Below, piece after piece: positions 16,712 through 24,818 of a DNA stretch of 64,000 bases. The stretch lies in the NCBI GenBank assembly GCA_900318265.1, contig ONKA01000004.1:93355-157354 (forward strand), read 5' to 3'. This stretch comes from an uncultured Bacteroidales bacterium. Its GTDB lineage: Bacteria; Bacteroidota; Bacteroidia; Bacteroidales; F082. The translations under genes and the position numbers were made by a program. A model generated the notes under the pieces. It searched no databases. It was not told the DNA's origin and saw nothing but the letters and a program-made list of their open reading frames with translations. The first letter of the stretch is position 1. Every line of letters begins with the position of its first letter.

Positions 16712-18421
16712 ATGCAAGATTCACAAAAAAGACTCAGACCTGTTGTCAAAGACCCTTATCTGCTTCCATTGGAAACGGAACCCACCAACATCATCGATGC
16801 CATGAACACCATTGTTTCTCACTCTGAGAACACCGGCTTCACCGACAACCTCCTCTTCTATTTGCAGAAACCCATCCAATATCTTTGCAAACGACTCAAA
16901 ATCAACGAAAATCAAGCCGTGCTGTTGTCAGTCGTCTGTGAGTTTGGCATCGAAGAAGCCGTTACCACTAATAGACTCAGCATCTTTTTTGGTTGCTCCA
17001 ACCTCAACGCCGTCACTTTCATTAAAGAACTGGATGATTTGGTAGCCAAAAGACTGTTAACCAAAGAAAAGACCTTTGACAACCAAGCAAAAGCGTACAC
17101 GGCTCAATGGGATATGTTGACCGCGTATAGCAACAATGAAGTATATGAACCTCAGGTCTATTACAACACATGCGAGGAGTTGCTCTACGCCATTGAATCG
17201 CTTTCAAACGAGTCAGACAACAGGTTCTCGTACCGTGAACTCCATAATCAAATCCAATTTTTGCTCAGCGACAACACCCATCTTGCTTTCACAAAAACAC
17301 TTCTAGGCCAAAAATTCATACGCAACGACCAAGCCTTACTCATCAACGCATGTATTCTGCTTTGCTGCCACAGCCAATGTAGCTTCGATTATAATGACTG
17401 TTCGCGTTTTATTGACCGTCGATATCTGTCCACTTGCTGGCCTGAATTCTTGAGCGGTGACCATCTCCTCATCAAGGAAGGATGGATTGAACCTTGTTGT
17501 GACGACGGTTTGGAGGACATGGAGACCTACCAACTGACAGAGAAAGCTAAAAACGAGTTACTATCCGAAGTGAAACTAAAGCCAAGTGGTTCGCGTATCA
17601 AATACACGAAAGACATCATACAGCCTCAAGACATCATTGCCAAATCGCTCCACTACAATAAAAGAGAAAGCGAGCAAGTGCATAGATTAAGCGATCTTCT
17701 TGAACAACAGCATTTCACCGAAATCCGCGAACGGTTGACCAGCAACGGGATGCGCACGGGTTTCGCCTGCCTCTTCTACGGTGCACCTGGCACGGGCAAG
17801 ACGGAAACCGTTATGCAGCTGGCACGCGCCACGGGCAGAGGCGTCTACCAGGTCAACATGGCCAACATCCGCAGTAAATGGGTGGGTGAAAGCGAAAAGA
17901 ATGTGAAGGCTATTTTTAACCAATACCAATACATGGTCAACCACTCCGAGGTGGCTCCCATCCTGCTCCTCAACGAAGCCGACGCCCTGTTAGGCAACCG
18001 CTTCACCAACGTCAACCGCTCGGTTGAGAAGATGGAGAACACCATGCAGAACATCATCCTTGAAGCGATGGAGAAGCTCGACGGCATCCTCATCGCCACC
18101 ACCAACCTCACCGAGAACCTCGACCCTGCCTTCGAGCGCCGATTCCTGTTCAAAATCAAGTTTGACAACCCCGAGGCCAACGCCCGAATGCACATCTGGC
18201 AAGACATGATTCCTGAAATCAAGGATATTGAGAACCACGACCAGATAGTGGAAAGCTATGCGTTCAGCGGTGGCCAGATCGAGAACATCGCCCGCAAATG
18301 CAAGATTGAGAGCATCCTCAATGGTAAAGCTCCCGATTTCGACATGCTTAAGACCTTCTGCGACGAGGAAATCCTGGTCAAAGAAAGATCGCATGTGGCT
18401 GGTTTTAGAAACGCAAGTTGA
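16712..18421 (+). CDS. AAA+ ATPase with long N-terminal region
   Basis: This 569-residue protein has about 320 residues of unrecognised, mostly helical sequence followed by one AAA+ module. Walker A is GAPGTGKT (357-364). Walker B reads LLLNEAD, with Asn421 in place of the usual Asp and Glu422 kept. The sensor-1 Asn is in ATTN (465), and the arginine-finger region is FERRFLF (476-477). It looks like a cytoplasmic ATPase of the FtsH/spastin-like classic clade, but without a protease domain. The ATG at 16712 was chosen because the extra upstream residues are hydrophobic and unlike the rest. It is followed by the palindrome and the WYL regulator on the same strand, so it may be part of one functional group. 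Confidence 0.87.
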   Translation: MQDSQKRLRPVVKDPYLLPLETEPTNIIDAMNTIVSHSENTGFTDNLLFYLQKPIQYLCKRLKINENQAVLLSVVCEFGIEEAVTTNRLSIFFGCSNLNAVTFIKELDDLVAKRLLTKEKTFDNQAKAYTAQWDMLTAYSNNEVYEPQVYYNTCEELLYAIESLSNESDNRFSYRELHNQIQFLLSDNTHLAFTKTLLGQKFIRNDQALLINACILLCCHSQCSFDYNDCSRFIDRRYLSTCWPEFLSGDHLLIKEGWIEPCCDDGLEDMETYQLTEKAKNELLSEVKLKPSGSRIKYTKDIIQPQDIIAKSLHYNKRESEQVHRLSDLLEQQHFTEIRERLTSNGMRTGFACLFYGAPGTGKTETVMQLARATGRGVYQVNMANIRSKWVGESEKNVKAIFNQYQYMVNHSEVAPILLLNEADALLGNRFTNVNRSVEKMENTMQNIILEAMEKLDGILIATTNLTENLDPAFERRFLFKIKFDNPEANARMHIWQDMIPEIKDIENHDQIVESYAFSGGQIENIARKCKIESILNGKAPDFDMLKTFCDEEILVKERSHVAGFRNAS

Positions 18422-18430
18422 ATCTTGACT

Positions 18431-18464
18431 TTAGGTAGAACTATGCTAGCATAGTTCTACCTAA
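18431..18464. promoter_or_regulatory. Perfect 34-bp palindrome: candidate operator or terminator
   Basis: The left arm TTAGGTAGAACTATG and the right arm CATAGTTCTACCTAA are exact complements around CTAG. It starts 10 bases after the AAA+ stop and ends 6 bases before the -7 box of the WYL gene. A dimeric repressor binding here would cover the promoter. A weak terminator function is also possible because T-rich sequence follows. Confidence 0.7.
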
Positions 18465-18470
18465 TTTTAT

Positions 18471-18478
18471 TATTTTTG
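18471..18478 (+). promoter_or_regulatory. Promoter -7 box for the WYL regulator and nuclease genes
   Basis: TATTTTTG matches the phylum consensus exactly and lies 33 bases before the ATG at 18512. No convincing -33 box is seen; the palindrome occupies that position. Confidence 0.6.
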
Positions 18479-18511
18479 CACTTTCATGTCACTAATCCAA
18501 CACTGACCACC

Positions 18512-19450
18512 ATGTCGAAACCCGCAGATTACAAATACCGATGGCTATTGAACCAGCTGATGCGCGCTAGGCTTACTCGCGAAGAAATTACCGACCGTTG
18601 GTACGATTATTCAGGCCAAACGCTTACAAGGGAAACGTTCAAAAACTGGAAAGACGCAGTAGAAAAATACTTCGATACCATCATCGAATGTGACACAAAA
18701 GACGGTTACCGCTACTACATTGAAGACGAGGACAAGGAGGACATCAAGAGGAACACCATCAACAGATGGATACTCAAGACAATGGAAGTGAGCGACACGG
18801 TGACCAAACACAAACAGCTCAAAGACCGAATTCTGGTGGAAGAAGTCCCATCGGGGAACGAAACGCTTGAAGCCATTCTGGATGCCATGGAAAGCAACCA
18901 TGTTGTTTCTTTTGAATACACCAAGTATTTCAACAATCCTGAAGAAAAACCTGAATTCTACGAATTATGTCCTTATTGCGTCAAGCAGTTTGAGCGGCGG
19001 TGGTATGTCGTTGGCTTCTGCATCACTCGAGACCAGATGCGCACCTTCTCCATCGACAAAATCCAAAAGCTAGAGAAATCGGAGAAGACTTTCAAGATTC
19101 CTAAAGACTTTGACAGCGAGGCTTATTTCAAACCGTTCTTCGGCATCATCACTGGAATAGAAGACAAAAGGATGGGGGAAATCAATCTTGAACACATAGA
19201 AATCAAAGTCGAGAAAGACCGGGCCAAGTATTTCCGTTCGCTACCGCTGCACCACACTCAACAGGAGAAAGAGCGCACCAAAAAATATACCATCTTCACC
19301 TACGACCTTTACCCCACCAACGACTTCTACCAAGCCCTTCTGCATGAGGCCGAACACATTGAAGTGCTTGCGCCAGCCAATGTTAGGGAAACGATGAAAG
19401 AGAAGATTGGGGAGATGGCGGAGAGGTATAAAAACAAGCAAATAAAATAG
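18512..19450 (+). CDS. WYL-domain transcriptional regulator
   Basis: This 312-residue protein has an N-terminal winged-helix-like part (about 1-75, with RLTREEITDRWYDYSGQTLTR) and a WYL-type domain (about 125-225). In the WYL domain the segment RRWYVVGFC holds the WY core and DKIQKLEKSEKTF the trailing region. A C-terminal WCX-like segment follows (LLHEAEHIEVLAPANVRETM). WYL proteins sense nucleic acids or nucleotides and often control defence or repair genes; that is known for the family and inferred here. It precedes the nuclease gene by nine bases and shares its promoter, so it is probably autoregulated through the palindrome. Confidence 0.88.
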   Translation: MSKPADYKYRWLLNQLMRARLTREEITDRWYDYSGQTLTRETFKNWKDAVEKYFDTIIECDTKDGYRYYIEDEDKEDIKRNTINRWILKTMEVSDTVTKHKQLKDRILVEEVPSGNETLEAILDAMESNHVVSFEYTKYFNNPEEKPEFYELCPYCVKQFERRWYVVGFCITRDQMRTFSIDKIQKLEKSEKTFKIPKDFDSEAYFKPFFGIITGIEDKRMGEINLEHIEIKVEKDRAKYFRSLPLHHTQQEKERTKKYTIFTYDLYPTNDFYQALLHEAEHIEVLAPANVRETMKEKIGEMAERYKNKQIK

Positions 19451-19459
19451 AAATAGAAT

Positions 19460-20971
19460 ATGAGAGGATTATCCAAATCAAAATACACGACCTTTTGCCA
19501 ATGCCCAAAGGCTTTATGGTTGAAAACCTATAAGCCTGAAGCTGAAGTGATTGACGAAAACCGTCAAGCCATTCTTGAACGAGGCAATGAAGTGGGCGAC
19601 CTGGCCATGGGTCTCTTTGGTGACTATGTGGAAGTCACCACACTCCTTCCTAATGGCAAACTTGACCTTTCCACTATGATAGATAAGACCGAGCGGGAGA
19701 TGATAAAAGGCACGAATGTCATCTGCGAAGCATCGTTTAGCTATCAAGGCAATTATTGTGCGGTTGACCTTCTTAAGAAAACTGACACGGGTTGGAGCAT
19801 TTACGAAGTGAAAAGCATTAGCTCAAATGACAGAAAAAAGGTCGAAAAGTATTATCCAGACATCGCATACCAAAAATGGGTATTGACGCAATGCGGAGTC
19901 AACGTCACTGGCGCTTTTCTCGTCTGTCTCAATAGTAGTTACATTCGCGAGGAAACCCTTGATTTGACTGGGCTTTTTGCAGTAATCGACGTGAGCAGTG
20001 GTATTGAAAACGAGTATTATCTTGTGCCTGAACGCGTCGAAAAGGCACGAAAGGTTCTCGACAGAGAGGCAGAGCCCGACATAGACCTATCAGAAAACTG
20101 CAAAAAGCCTTTTGATTGCGGTTTCTGGAATTATTGTACACGCAACTTACCTCAACCTAATGTGTTCGACCTCTACGGAACAGGCTTTTCTTTCGGCAAG
20201 AAGCTCGACTGCTATCGCAATGGAAACATTTCATTCGACAATCTGCAGGAAATGTCGTTTGACGGAATACGTGAAATGCAGATCGAAGCCGCTCTTACTG
20301 GAGGGGCTTTTATCAACCGCGAACGCATTCAACAGTTTCTCAACACACTATCTTATCCGCTCTATTTCCTCGATTTCGAAACCATGGAACCAGTAGTGCC
20401 CGAATTTAAGGGAACAAAGCCTTTCCAGCAGATTCCTTTCCAATATTCGCTGCATATCAAAGAGAGCGAGACGGCTTCATGTCAGCACAAGGAATTCCTC
20501 GCCGCAAGTGACGGCAGCGATCCACGGCGTTCGCTGGCGGAGCAGCTCTGCAAGGACATTCCCAAGGATGTCTGCACGCTGGCATATCACAAAAGCACCG
20601 AATTCAATATCATCAATAAACTGGCAGAAGACTTCCCGGACCTGGCCAGTCATCTTTTGAATATCAGCAATAACATCAAAGATCTACGCGACCCATTTAA
20701 GGATGGTCATTATTATGTGTCTGCCATGGGAAAGTCTTTCAGCATCAAAAGTGTGCTGCCGGCCATGTTCCCTAACGATCCGTCATTAAACTACCATAAC
20801 CTTGACGAACGCGTGCAGAACGGCACCGAAGCGATGGATATATTCCCGAAGATCAAAGATATGCAACCGGAAGAAGCCGCCGCTACCCGCGAAGCATTGT
20901 TACGCTATTGCGAACTCGATACCTTGGCGCTGGTGAAGGTGCTGGAGAGGCTGGAGGAGGTGGCAGGGTAA
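19460..20971 (+). CDS. DUF2779-type nuclease: Cas4-like domain fused to a DEDDy exonuclease-like domain
   Basis: This 503-residue protein shows two nuclease signatures. The N-terminal part (about 1-230) resembles Cas4/AddB nucleases: an early Cys pair (FCQCP, Cys13/15), Asp103, the EVK motif (Glu116, Lys118), and a C-x5-C-x5-C set (Cys214, 220, 226), which suggests a 4Fe-4S cluster. The C-terminal part (about 295-500) resembles DUF2779 and carries LDFET (Asp305, Glu307) and YCELDT (Tyr483, Asp487), matching DEDDy 3'-5' exonuclease motifs I and III. It probably processes DNA in the cytoplasm. It is translated right after the WYL regulator. Confidence 0.85.
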   Translation: MRGLSKSKYTTFCQCPKALWLKTYKPEAEVIDENRQAILERGNEVGDLAMGLFGDYVEVTTLLPNGKLDLSTMIDKTEREMIKGTNVICEASFSYQGNYCAVDLLKKTDTGWSIYEVKSISSNDRKKVEKYYPDIAYQKWVLTQCGVNVTGAFLVCLNSSYIREETLDLTGLFAVIDVSSGIENEYYLVPERVEKARKVLDREAEPDIDLSENCKKPFDCGFWNYCTRNLPQPNVFDLYGTGFSFGKKLDCYRNGNISFDNLQEMSFDGIREMQIEAALTGGAFINRERIQQFLNTLSYPLYFLDFETMEPVVPEFKGTKPFQQIPFQYSLHIKESETASCQHKEFLAASDGSDPRRSLAEQLCKDIPKDVCTLAYHKSTEFNIINKLAEDFPDLASHLLNISNNIKDLRDPFKDGHYYVSAMGKSFSIKSVLPAMFPNDPSLNYHNLDERVQNGTEAMDIFPKIKDMQPEEAAATREALLRYCELDTLALVKVLERLEEVAG

Positions 20972-21004
20972 TCAAATACCGATAGAGTTTTGGCGTGCCT
21001 TAAA

Positions 21005-21403
21005 TCAGATGGTAATTCTATTCTGATCAAGCAAGAACTCTATGAAATAACGGAATGCAGAAACAGTATTTCCCTTACCATAATCATTGGCATCTTTAGC
21101 AGCGGCTGTAATATCATTAACCACGTCTTCAAATGCTCTTTTGATAGCATTCAAATCTGTACATACATAAATTCCGGTTGGTATCCCACATGACAAGAGA
21201 AGTGCATCAAATTCATTGCGATTAAGTGCATTCAAATAGATATTACCCGACCTCTTTGTTCTACCATTTGTTACCAATTCATTTATCAGCCATGTCTCGA
21301 AGGCAGTTCTCCCTGGATTTGTTACAGTTGTTGGACCATGTGCTATTAGATAAGCATCTAATCTTGTTAAAAGATCATTTTTGTTAATTGTTTGCAAAGG
21401 CAT
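21005..21403 (-). CDS. Uncharacterised 132-residue protein
   Basis: I do not recognise this protein. It has helical segments with the pattern L-x-x-L-D-A-Y-L near the start and TVSAFRYFIEFLLDQN near the end. The ending resembles the segment RSAFRKFVEFMLGH in the N-terminal part of the 366-residue protein at 22427-23527, and both are preceded by an I-x-x-A-F-E stretch, so they probably share a domain. It is convergent with the nuclease gene. No signal peptide or membrane segment is present. Confidence 0.65.
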   Translation of the reverse strand: MPLQTINKNDLLTRLDAYLIAHGPTTVTNPGRTAFETWLINELVTNGRTKRSGNIYLNALNRNEFDALLLSCGIPTGIYVCTDLNAIKRAFEDVVNDITAAAKDANDYGKGNTVSAFRYFIEFLLDQNRITI

Positions 21404-21430
21404 ACTTATAAGAATTGAATTGTTATAGTA

Positions 21431-21607
21431 TTATTTATGTGTATTGATCCAGTCTTCCAAAGCTTGTCTATGGCGGTCATACCATTGTGAGCACAAAAAG
21501 TAGTCTTTTCCTTTTATCGTGACTGGTTTTTCATAATATCGTTTTTTATCAGCGGGGGCTACGTCTAAAACAGGGAAAACAATCCCGAATTGAACTTTGC
21601 TTTGGGC
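21431..21607 (-). pseudogene. Gene remnant, C-terminal fragment
   Basis: On the minus strand a clean protein-like frame without a start codon reads from just after a TAG (21608-21610) to a TAA at 21431, including FGIVFPVLDVAPADKKRYY and a last part ending QALEDWINTHK. The frame continues upstream of the TAG for some ten protein-like codons (ending KIITDLQD). The likely explanation is a decayed gene with an in-frame stop, although a frameshift elsewhere is possible. No family was recognised. Confidence 0.55.
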
Positions 21608-21689
21608 CTAATCTTGCAAATCAGTAATTATCTTTTGATGTTACTTTTGGACTGGTTTGCAAAACCCGCCTAAGATATTGAATGGCTAA

Positions 21690-22145
21690 TTACCCCATTG
21701 GCTTACCGAATGCTTTGAAATAACAATCACACAACCGTTTGACACATCCAGCTATATCGGCCAAACTCCATGTTTTATGCCAACTGTAGTAAGCAAAACC
21801 AGTGCCACCGCCCGTTGATAGAAAAAGCCCAGTCCCATTAAAAAAATCTATCATCATAGATTCTATTTCTACTAGAGTAACATCATGGTATTTTAGTTTC
21901 ATGATGCCCTCAATAGCAGAAACATGCCGATATTGGGGGTTTTCAGACATCTTTTCTACAATCATCTTTAGCCAAAACAAATACATTGACTGGATTCTGT
22001 TCTTCATCTTTGGTTCTCCTTCTTGAATAACATCCTGGAATACAATACTACCACCGAACAATTCCTCCAAAGTAAACCAAGAATGTGAGGAAAACTCATT
22101 CTCTAACTCTTTTTCAAAAGCTCTTAACCTTTCTTGTATATACAT
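21690..22145 (-). CDS. Uncharacterised 151-residue protein
   Basis: This acidic, mixed alpha/beta protein starts MYIQERLRAFEKELENEFSSHSWFTLEELFGG. The second half contains MIDFFNGTGLFLSTGGGTGFAYYSWHKTW, a Gly-rich segment without a match to known nucleotide-binding loops. No membrane segments are seen. It lies in the AT-rich minus-strand cluster with the zinc-ribbon and 366-residue proteins. I cannot assign a function. Confidence 0.6.
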   Translation of the reverse strand: MYIQERLRAFEKELENEFSSHSWFTLEELFGGSIVFQDVIQEGEPKMKNRIQSMYLFWLKMIVEKMSENPQYRHVSAIEGIMKLKYHDVTLVEIESMMIDFFNGTGLFLSTGGGTGFAYYSWHKTWSLADIAGCVKRLCDCYFKAFGKPMG

Positions 22146-22160
22146 AGTAAATAAAGTTAA

Positions 22161-22367
22161 TTATGATATCCAAATTGTTCCGTCGTCATCCATAAATTTC
22201 GGCTTCTCTTTCTTGATGCTTCCGTTGCCACACCAATCACATTTTGGAGGGTTGAAGATGCAATTGTCGCATAATTCGATAGATTTACCGCATTTTGCAC
22301 AAACAATTCGTCCTGCGGAAGACCACCTTTCAAATGGACGACCGCAACCCTTACAAACATATTTCAT
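22161..22367 (-). CDS. Small zinc-ribbon protein with four CxxC pairs
   Basis: This 68-residue protein has four Cys-x-x-Cys knuckles: CKGC, CAKC, CDNC and CDWC. That is enough for two zinc sites of the rubredoxin or zinc-ribbon type. The C-terminal tail KPKFMDDDGTIWIS is acidic. The start MKYVCKGCG at 22367 was chosen; a Met four codons upstream (22379) is an alternative. It could bind nucleic acid or a partner protein. It lies 15 bases downstream of a gap before the 151-residue gene and is on the same strand. Confidence 0.7.
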   Translation of the reverse strand: MKYVCKGCGRPFERWSSAGRIVCAKCGKSIELCDNCIFNPPKCDWCGNGSIKKEKPKFMDDDGTIWIS

Positions 22368-22426
22368 TCTTACTAACATAACAAAGTCTTTGTATTGTCA
22401 CATTACTATTAATTTCTACTATTATT

Positions 22427-23527
22427 TTATGAGTTTTTCCCTTTCACATCATTATTTGAGCCATTCATCAATTCATAATCAGTATCGTCTTTAATAATAT
22501 CCATCTCTTTTCTAAGCTCGTCCAAGTTAATAACAACTGAGATTTTAGGGTTATCGCTGCTTATTTGGTTTTTATCTGTTGATATATTACTCTTTATCTT
22601 TGCTCCATTATGACTATTTATCGTCTGGCTAACCTGTTTAATTAAATCTGAGATCTTAGATAGTTCTGGCAGTTTGTTTTTTCCACCCCAATTATTAAGC
22701 GTCTGATGAATGGACTTGACATGGTCCAATGTAACATCTTTCATTCCGTCCACAAACATAGGCTCAATAGTAATGATCATTCCCTTACTAGTCCTAATAT
22801 AATAATGAGTATACACTCGATATTCTTGCCCACAAACAACAACCCATACACTATATTTGCCATCTGAATCCGGCTTCAATATCAATTCATCAACTTGATC
22901 AAGCATTACAAACCCACCACGATTATCAATTAGCACCTTAGTTTTAGATATAATGCTTTTACACCAGTTATCAAACCATTCAGAGCCAAGCAATCCTTTT
23001 ACAACACGTGGAGAAAGCCATACCTTATCTCCAGAAAGGCGATCTTGGGTACCTAACCTACTTTTAATAATCCTAACAATATCATTCCGTGTATAGATTT
23101 TCCACCCCATCATGTTCTGATAGGCCTTAGCGGGTTTGATGTATTTTGGAACTGACTTAGAGGCTGGTTGAATGATGTTTTGCATATTATTATGTATACC
23201 ACTGGCATGACCTAACATGAATTCCACAAACTTCCTGAAAGCGCTTCTGCCGTTGTTCAATTGTTTTTCGGTTATAGAGCCATTGTTATTTTCAAAAGCC
23301 GAGTTGATAGCAATGTCGAAGTACTCCAATAAGCCTTTGATCAAAGTGGGACAAATAACGGCATTGTTTAAGAGTTCCTCAGCATTAGGAATTGCCGAGT
23401 ATCCACCAGAATACAGTTTACGAAATAATGTGCGTAGATAAGAAGCATAGGAGCTGGAAACAGTTGGCTTATAACCTTTTCCTTCCAGCCAGCTTTTAAA
23501 GTCATCCAACAAAGTAAGCTTGCTCAT
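22427..23527 (-). CDS. Uncharacterised 366-residue protein
   Basis: The N-terminal 115 residues are helical and resemble the SAM-like fold of tyrosine recombinase N-termini (DDFKSWLEGKGYKPTVSSSY and RSAFRKFVEFMLGH), although no catalytic Arg-His-Tyr set is visible further on. They share a pattern with the 132-residue protein at 21005. The middle part has a beta-rich segment (GQEYRVYTHYYIRTSKGMII), and the C-terminus is Asn/Ser/Lys rich and probably disordered. The DNA is AT-rich compared with the flanking housekeeping genes, consistent with acquired origin. Function is unknown. Confidence 0.65.
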   Translation of the reverse strand: MSKLTLLDDFKSWLEGKGYKPTVSSSYASYLRTLFRKLYSGGYSAIPNAEELLNNAVICPTLIKGLLEYFDIAINSAFENNNGSITEKQLNNGRSAFRKFVEFMLGHASGIHNNMQNIIQPASKSVPKYIKPAKAYQNMMGWKIYTRNDIVRIIKSRLGTQDRLSGDKVWLSPRVVKGLLGSEWFDNWCKSIISKTKVLIDNRGGFVMLDQVDELILKPDSDGKYSVWVVVCGQEYRVYTHYYIRTSKGMIITIEPMFVDGMKDVTLDHVKSIHQTLNNWGGKNKLPELSKISDLIKQVSQTINSHNGAKIKSNISTDKNQISSDNPKISVVINLDELRKEMDIIKDDTDYELMNGSNNDVKGKNS

Positions 23528-23664
23528 ATTTATATCTGTTTATTTGTGTCTATATACCTACTCTATCCGCTTTTCGGCTTCCGCGTTCTTTTTCGTTACA
23601 AAACTAATAATCTTTTCCATACGATAAACCGCTCGAACTCATTTTTTCATTTCGAAGCTTCTTC

Positions 23665-24051
23665 TCAAACCGTTCTCGTGATACGAGGCGGCCTCGAAGA
23701 TTTCATTCTAACCAACCATCTGGTGTAGTTCATCACCATCTCTCTTGCCTTTCTGATTTCACTTTCCAATACCTTTTCAGGGACAAGATAATACTTGATG
23801 GTGTTCCCATCAATATAGGCATAGGCATACACCTTACCCTCCGAAAACAACTTGTCTGGAAACTTTGCTTTGTCCCAAAAGTCAGAAAATTTCTGTTCCT
23901 GCAACGACATCAATTTATATTGGTATACCGTCTCGCCATCGGTGAGCTGTTCGTACCAATTAAGTCCTTCAAGAACAATTTCGTAGGTTTCGTCACCGAT
24001 GGAACGCAGCAGCTTTTGGAATTTAGCCTTTGTAATGGTTTGCTTTTCCAT
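23665..24051 (-). CDS. Small protein of the EQLTDG family, copy 2
   Basis: This 128-residue protein is the second member of the family seen at 15789-16187. It keeps the shared core NWYEQLTDGETVYQYKL and the segment IDGNTIKYYLVPEKV near residue 85-95. The two copies face the same way, 7.5 kb apart, and bracket the ATPase/regulator/nuclease module. The C-terminus ends in a basic stretch (RMKSSRPPRITRTV). No signal peptide is seen. Function is unknown. Confidence 0.75.
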   Translation of the reverse strand: MEKQTITKAKFQKLLRSIGDETYEIVLEGLNWYEQLTDGETVYQYKLMSLQEQKFSDFWDKAKFPDKLFSEGKVYAYAYIDGNTIKYYLVPEKVLESEIRKAREMVMNYTRWLVRMKSSRPPRITRTV

Positions 24052-24114
24052 AATAATGTTTTATGTATGGTTGCCTTAAGGCAGAGGAGTAATGCTATTG
24101 CAAAAAAATCATAC

Positions 24115-24342
24115 TTACAATTCTATCTCATCCGCCTTCTCACGCAGGCGATGGGCAATAATGGGCGAACTCATTCCATAGTCGTTGGCCTCCATCCAAT
24201 GGCCGATGACTGCTTCCAATGGAACACCTTTCAAGTAAGATCGTATTAAGGACTCTACCTCTTCTTGGGTGAACTCGCGGTTGCGCTTGCCGAAGCCGTA
24301 ACCCACAACTCCGCATAACAAATCTTCCAATAACCGGGACAT
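24115..24342 (-). CDS. Uncharacterised 75-residue protein
   Basis: The start MSRLLEDLLCGVVGYGFGKRN is followed by a helix-rich acidic part ending REKADEIEL. A hydrophobic stretch of about 12 residues near the start is too short to be a membrane span. An upstream Met at 24363 would add seven Lys-rich residues. I recognise no family. It is the last gene of the accessory region; 64 bases separate it from the small EQLTDG copy. Confidence 0.5.
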   Translation of the reverse strand: MSRLLEDLLCGVVGYGFGKRNREFTQEEVESLIRSYLKGVPLEAVIGHWMEANDYGMSSPIIAHRLREKADEIEL

Positions 24343-24449
24343 CTTTTTTATTTTTAGTTTCACATAGTTTTTTCTACTGCAAAGTAACGAGAAAAAGGAA
24401 TACGCACGACGCCAAAAGGAAAATAGTTTGCGACTCTATATGTCACAAA

Positions 24450-24481
24450 AATAAGACCCTCGGTCACCCAAGGGTCTTATT
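24450..24481. terminator. Bidirectional intrinsic terminator
   Basis: AATAAGACCCT and AGGGTCTTATT pair around ten bases, with A and T runs on the two sides. It lies between the DUF2795-type gene and the 75-residue gene, and marks the right boundary of the accessory region. Confidence 0.75.
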
Positions 24482-24500
24482 TTACTGTTTACTAACTTAT

Positions 24501-24722
24501 TTAGTACTCGTCCTCGTTAAAAAAGAAATCGTCCTTCGATGGATAATCGGGCCAGAGGTCTTCGATGCGTTCGTAGATCTCACCCTCGTCTTCGATTTCC
24601 TGAAGGTTCTCGATGATCTCTTCCTGAGCACCCGTACGCAAAGCCCAATCCAACAGCTCGTCACGGGTTGCCGGCCACGGGGCGTCTTCCAATTTTGAGG
24701 CTAATTCTAATGTCCAATACAT
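24501..24722 (-). CDS. DUF2795-type conserved protein
   Basis: This 73-residue acidic protein is a strongly conserved Bacteroidota protein (MYWTLELASKLEDAPWPATRDELLDWALRTG, ending FFFNEDEY). It matches the small helical DUF2795-like type. Its function is not established; conservation and size suggest a basic cellular role. It has its own promoter and ends at the bidirectional terminator. Confidence 0.85.
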   Translation of the reverse strand: MYWTLELASKLEDAPWPATRDELLDWALRTGAQEEIIENLQEIEDEGEIYERIEDLWPDYPSKDDFFFNEDEY

Positions 24723-24760
24723 TGTATTTCCTGTTTTTGTGTTACTCTATTTTGAGGGCG

Positions 24761-24768
24761 CAAAAGTA
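24761..24768 (-). promoter_or_regulatory. Promoter -7 box for the DUF2795-type gene
   Basis: The minus strand reads TACTTTTG, 39 bases upstream of the start. Confidence 0.55.
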
Positions 24769-24818
24769 CAAGTATTTTCTCAACTGGCAAGGGGTTTTGA
24801 TTCTAAAATATAGTTGAA

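Noticed and set aside
22427-23527. The 366-residue protein as an active tyrosine recombinase
   Set aside because: Only the N-terminal part resembles one; no Arg-His-x-x-Arg and Tyr catalytic set could be found.
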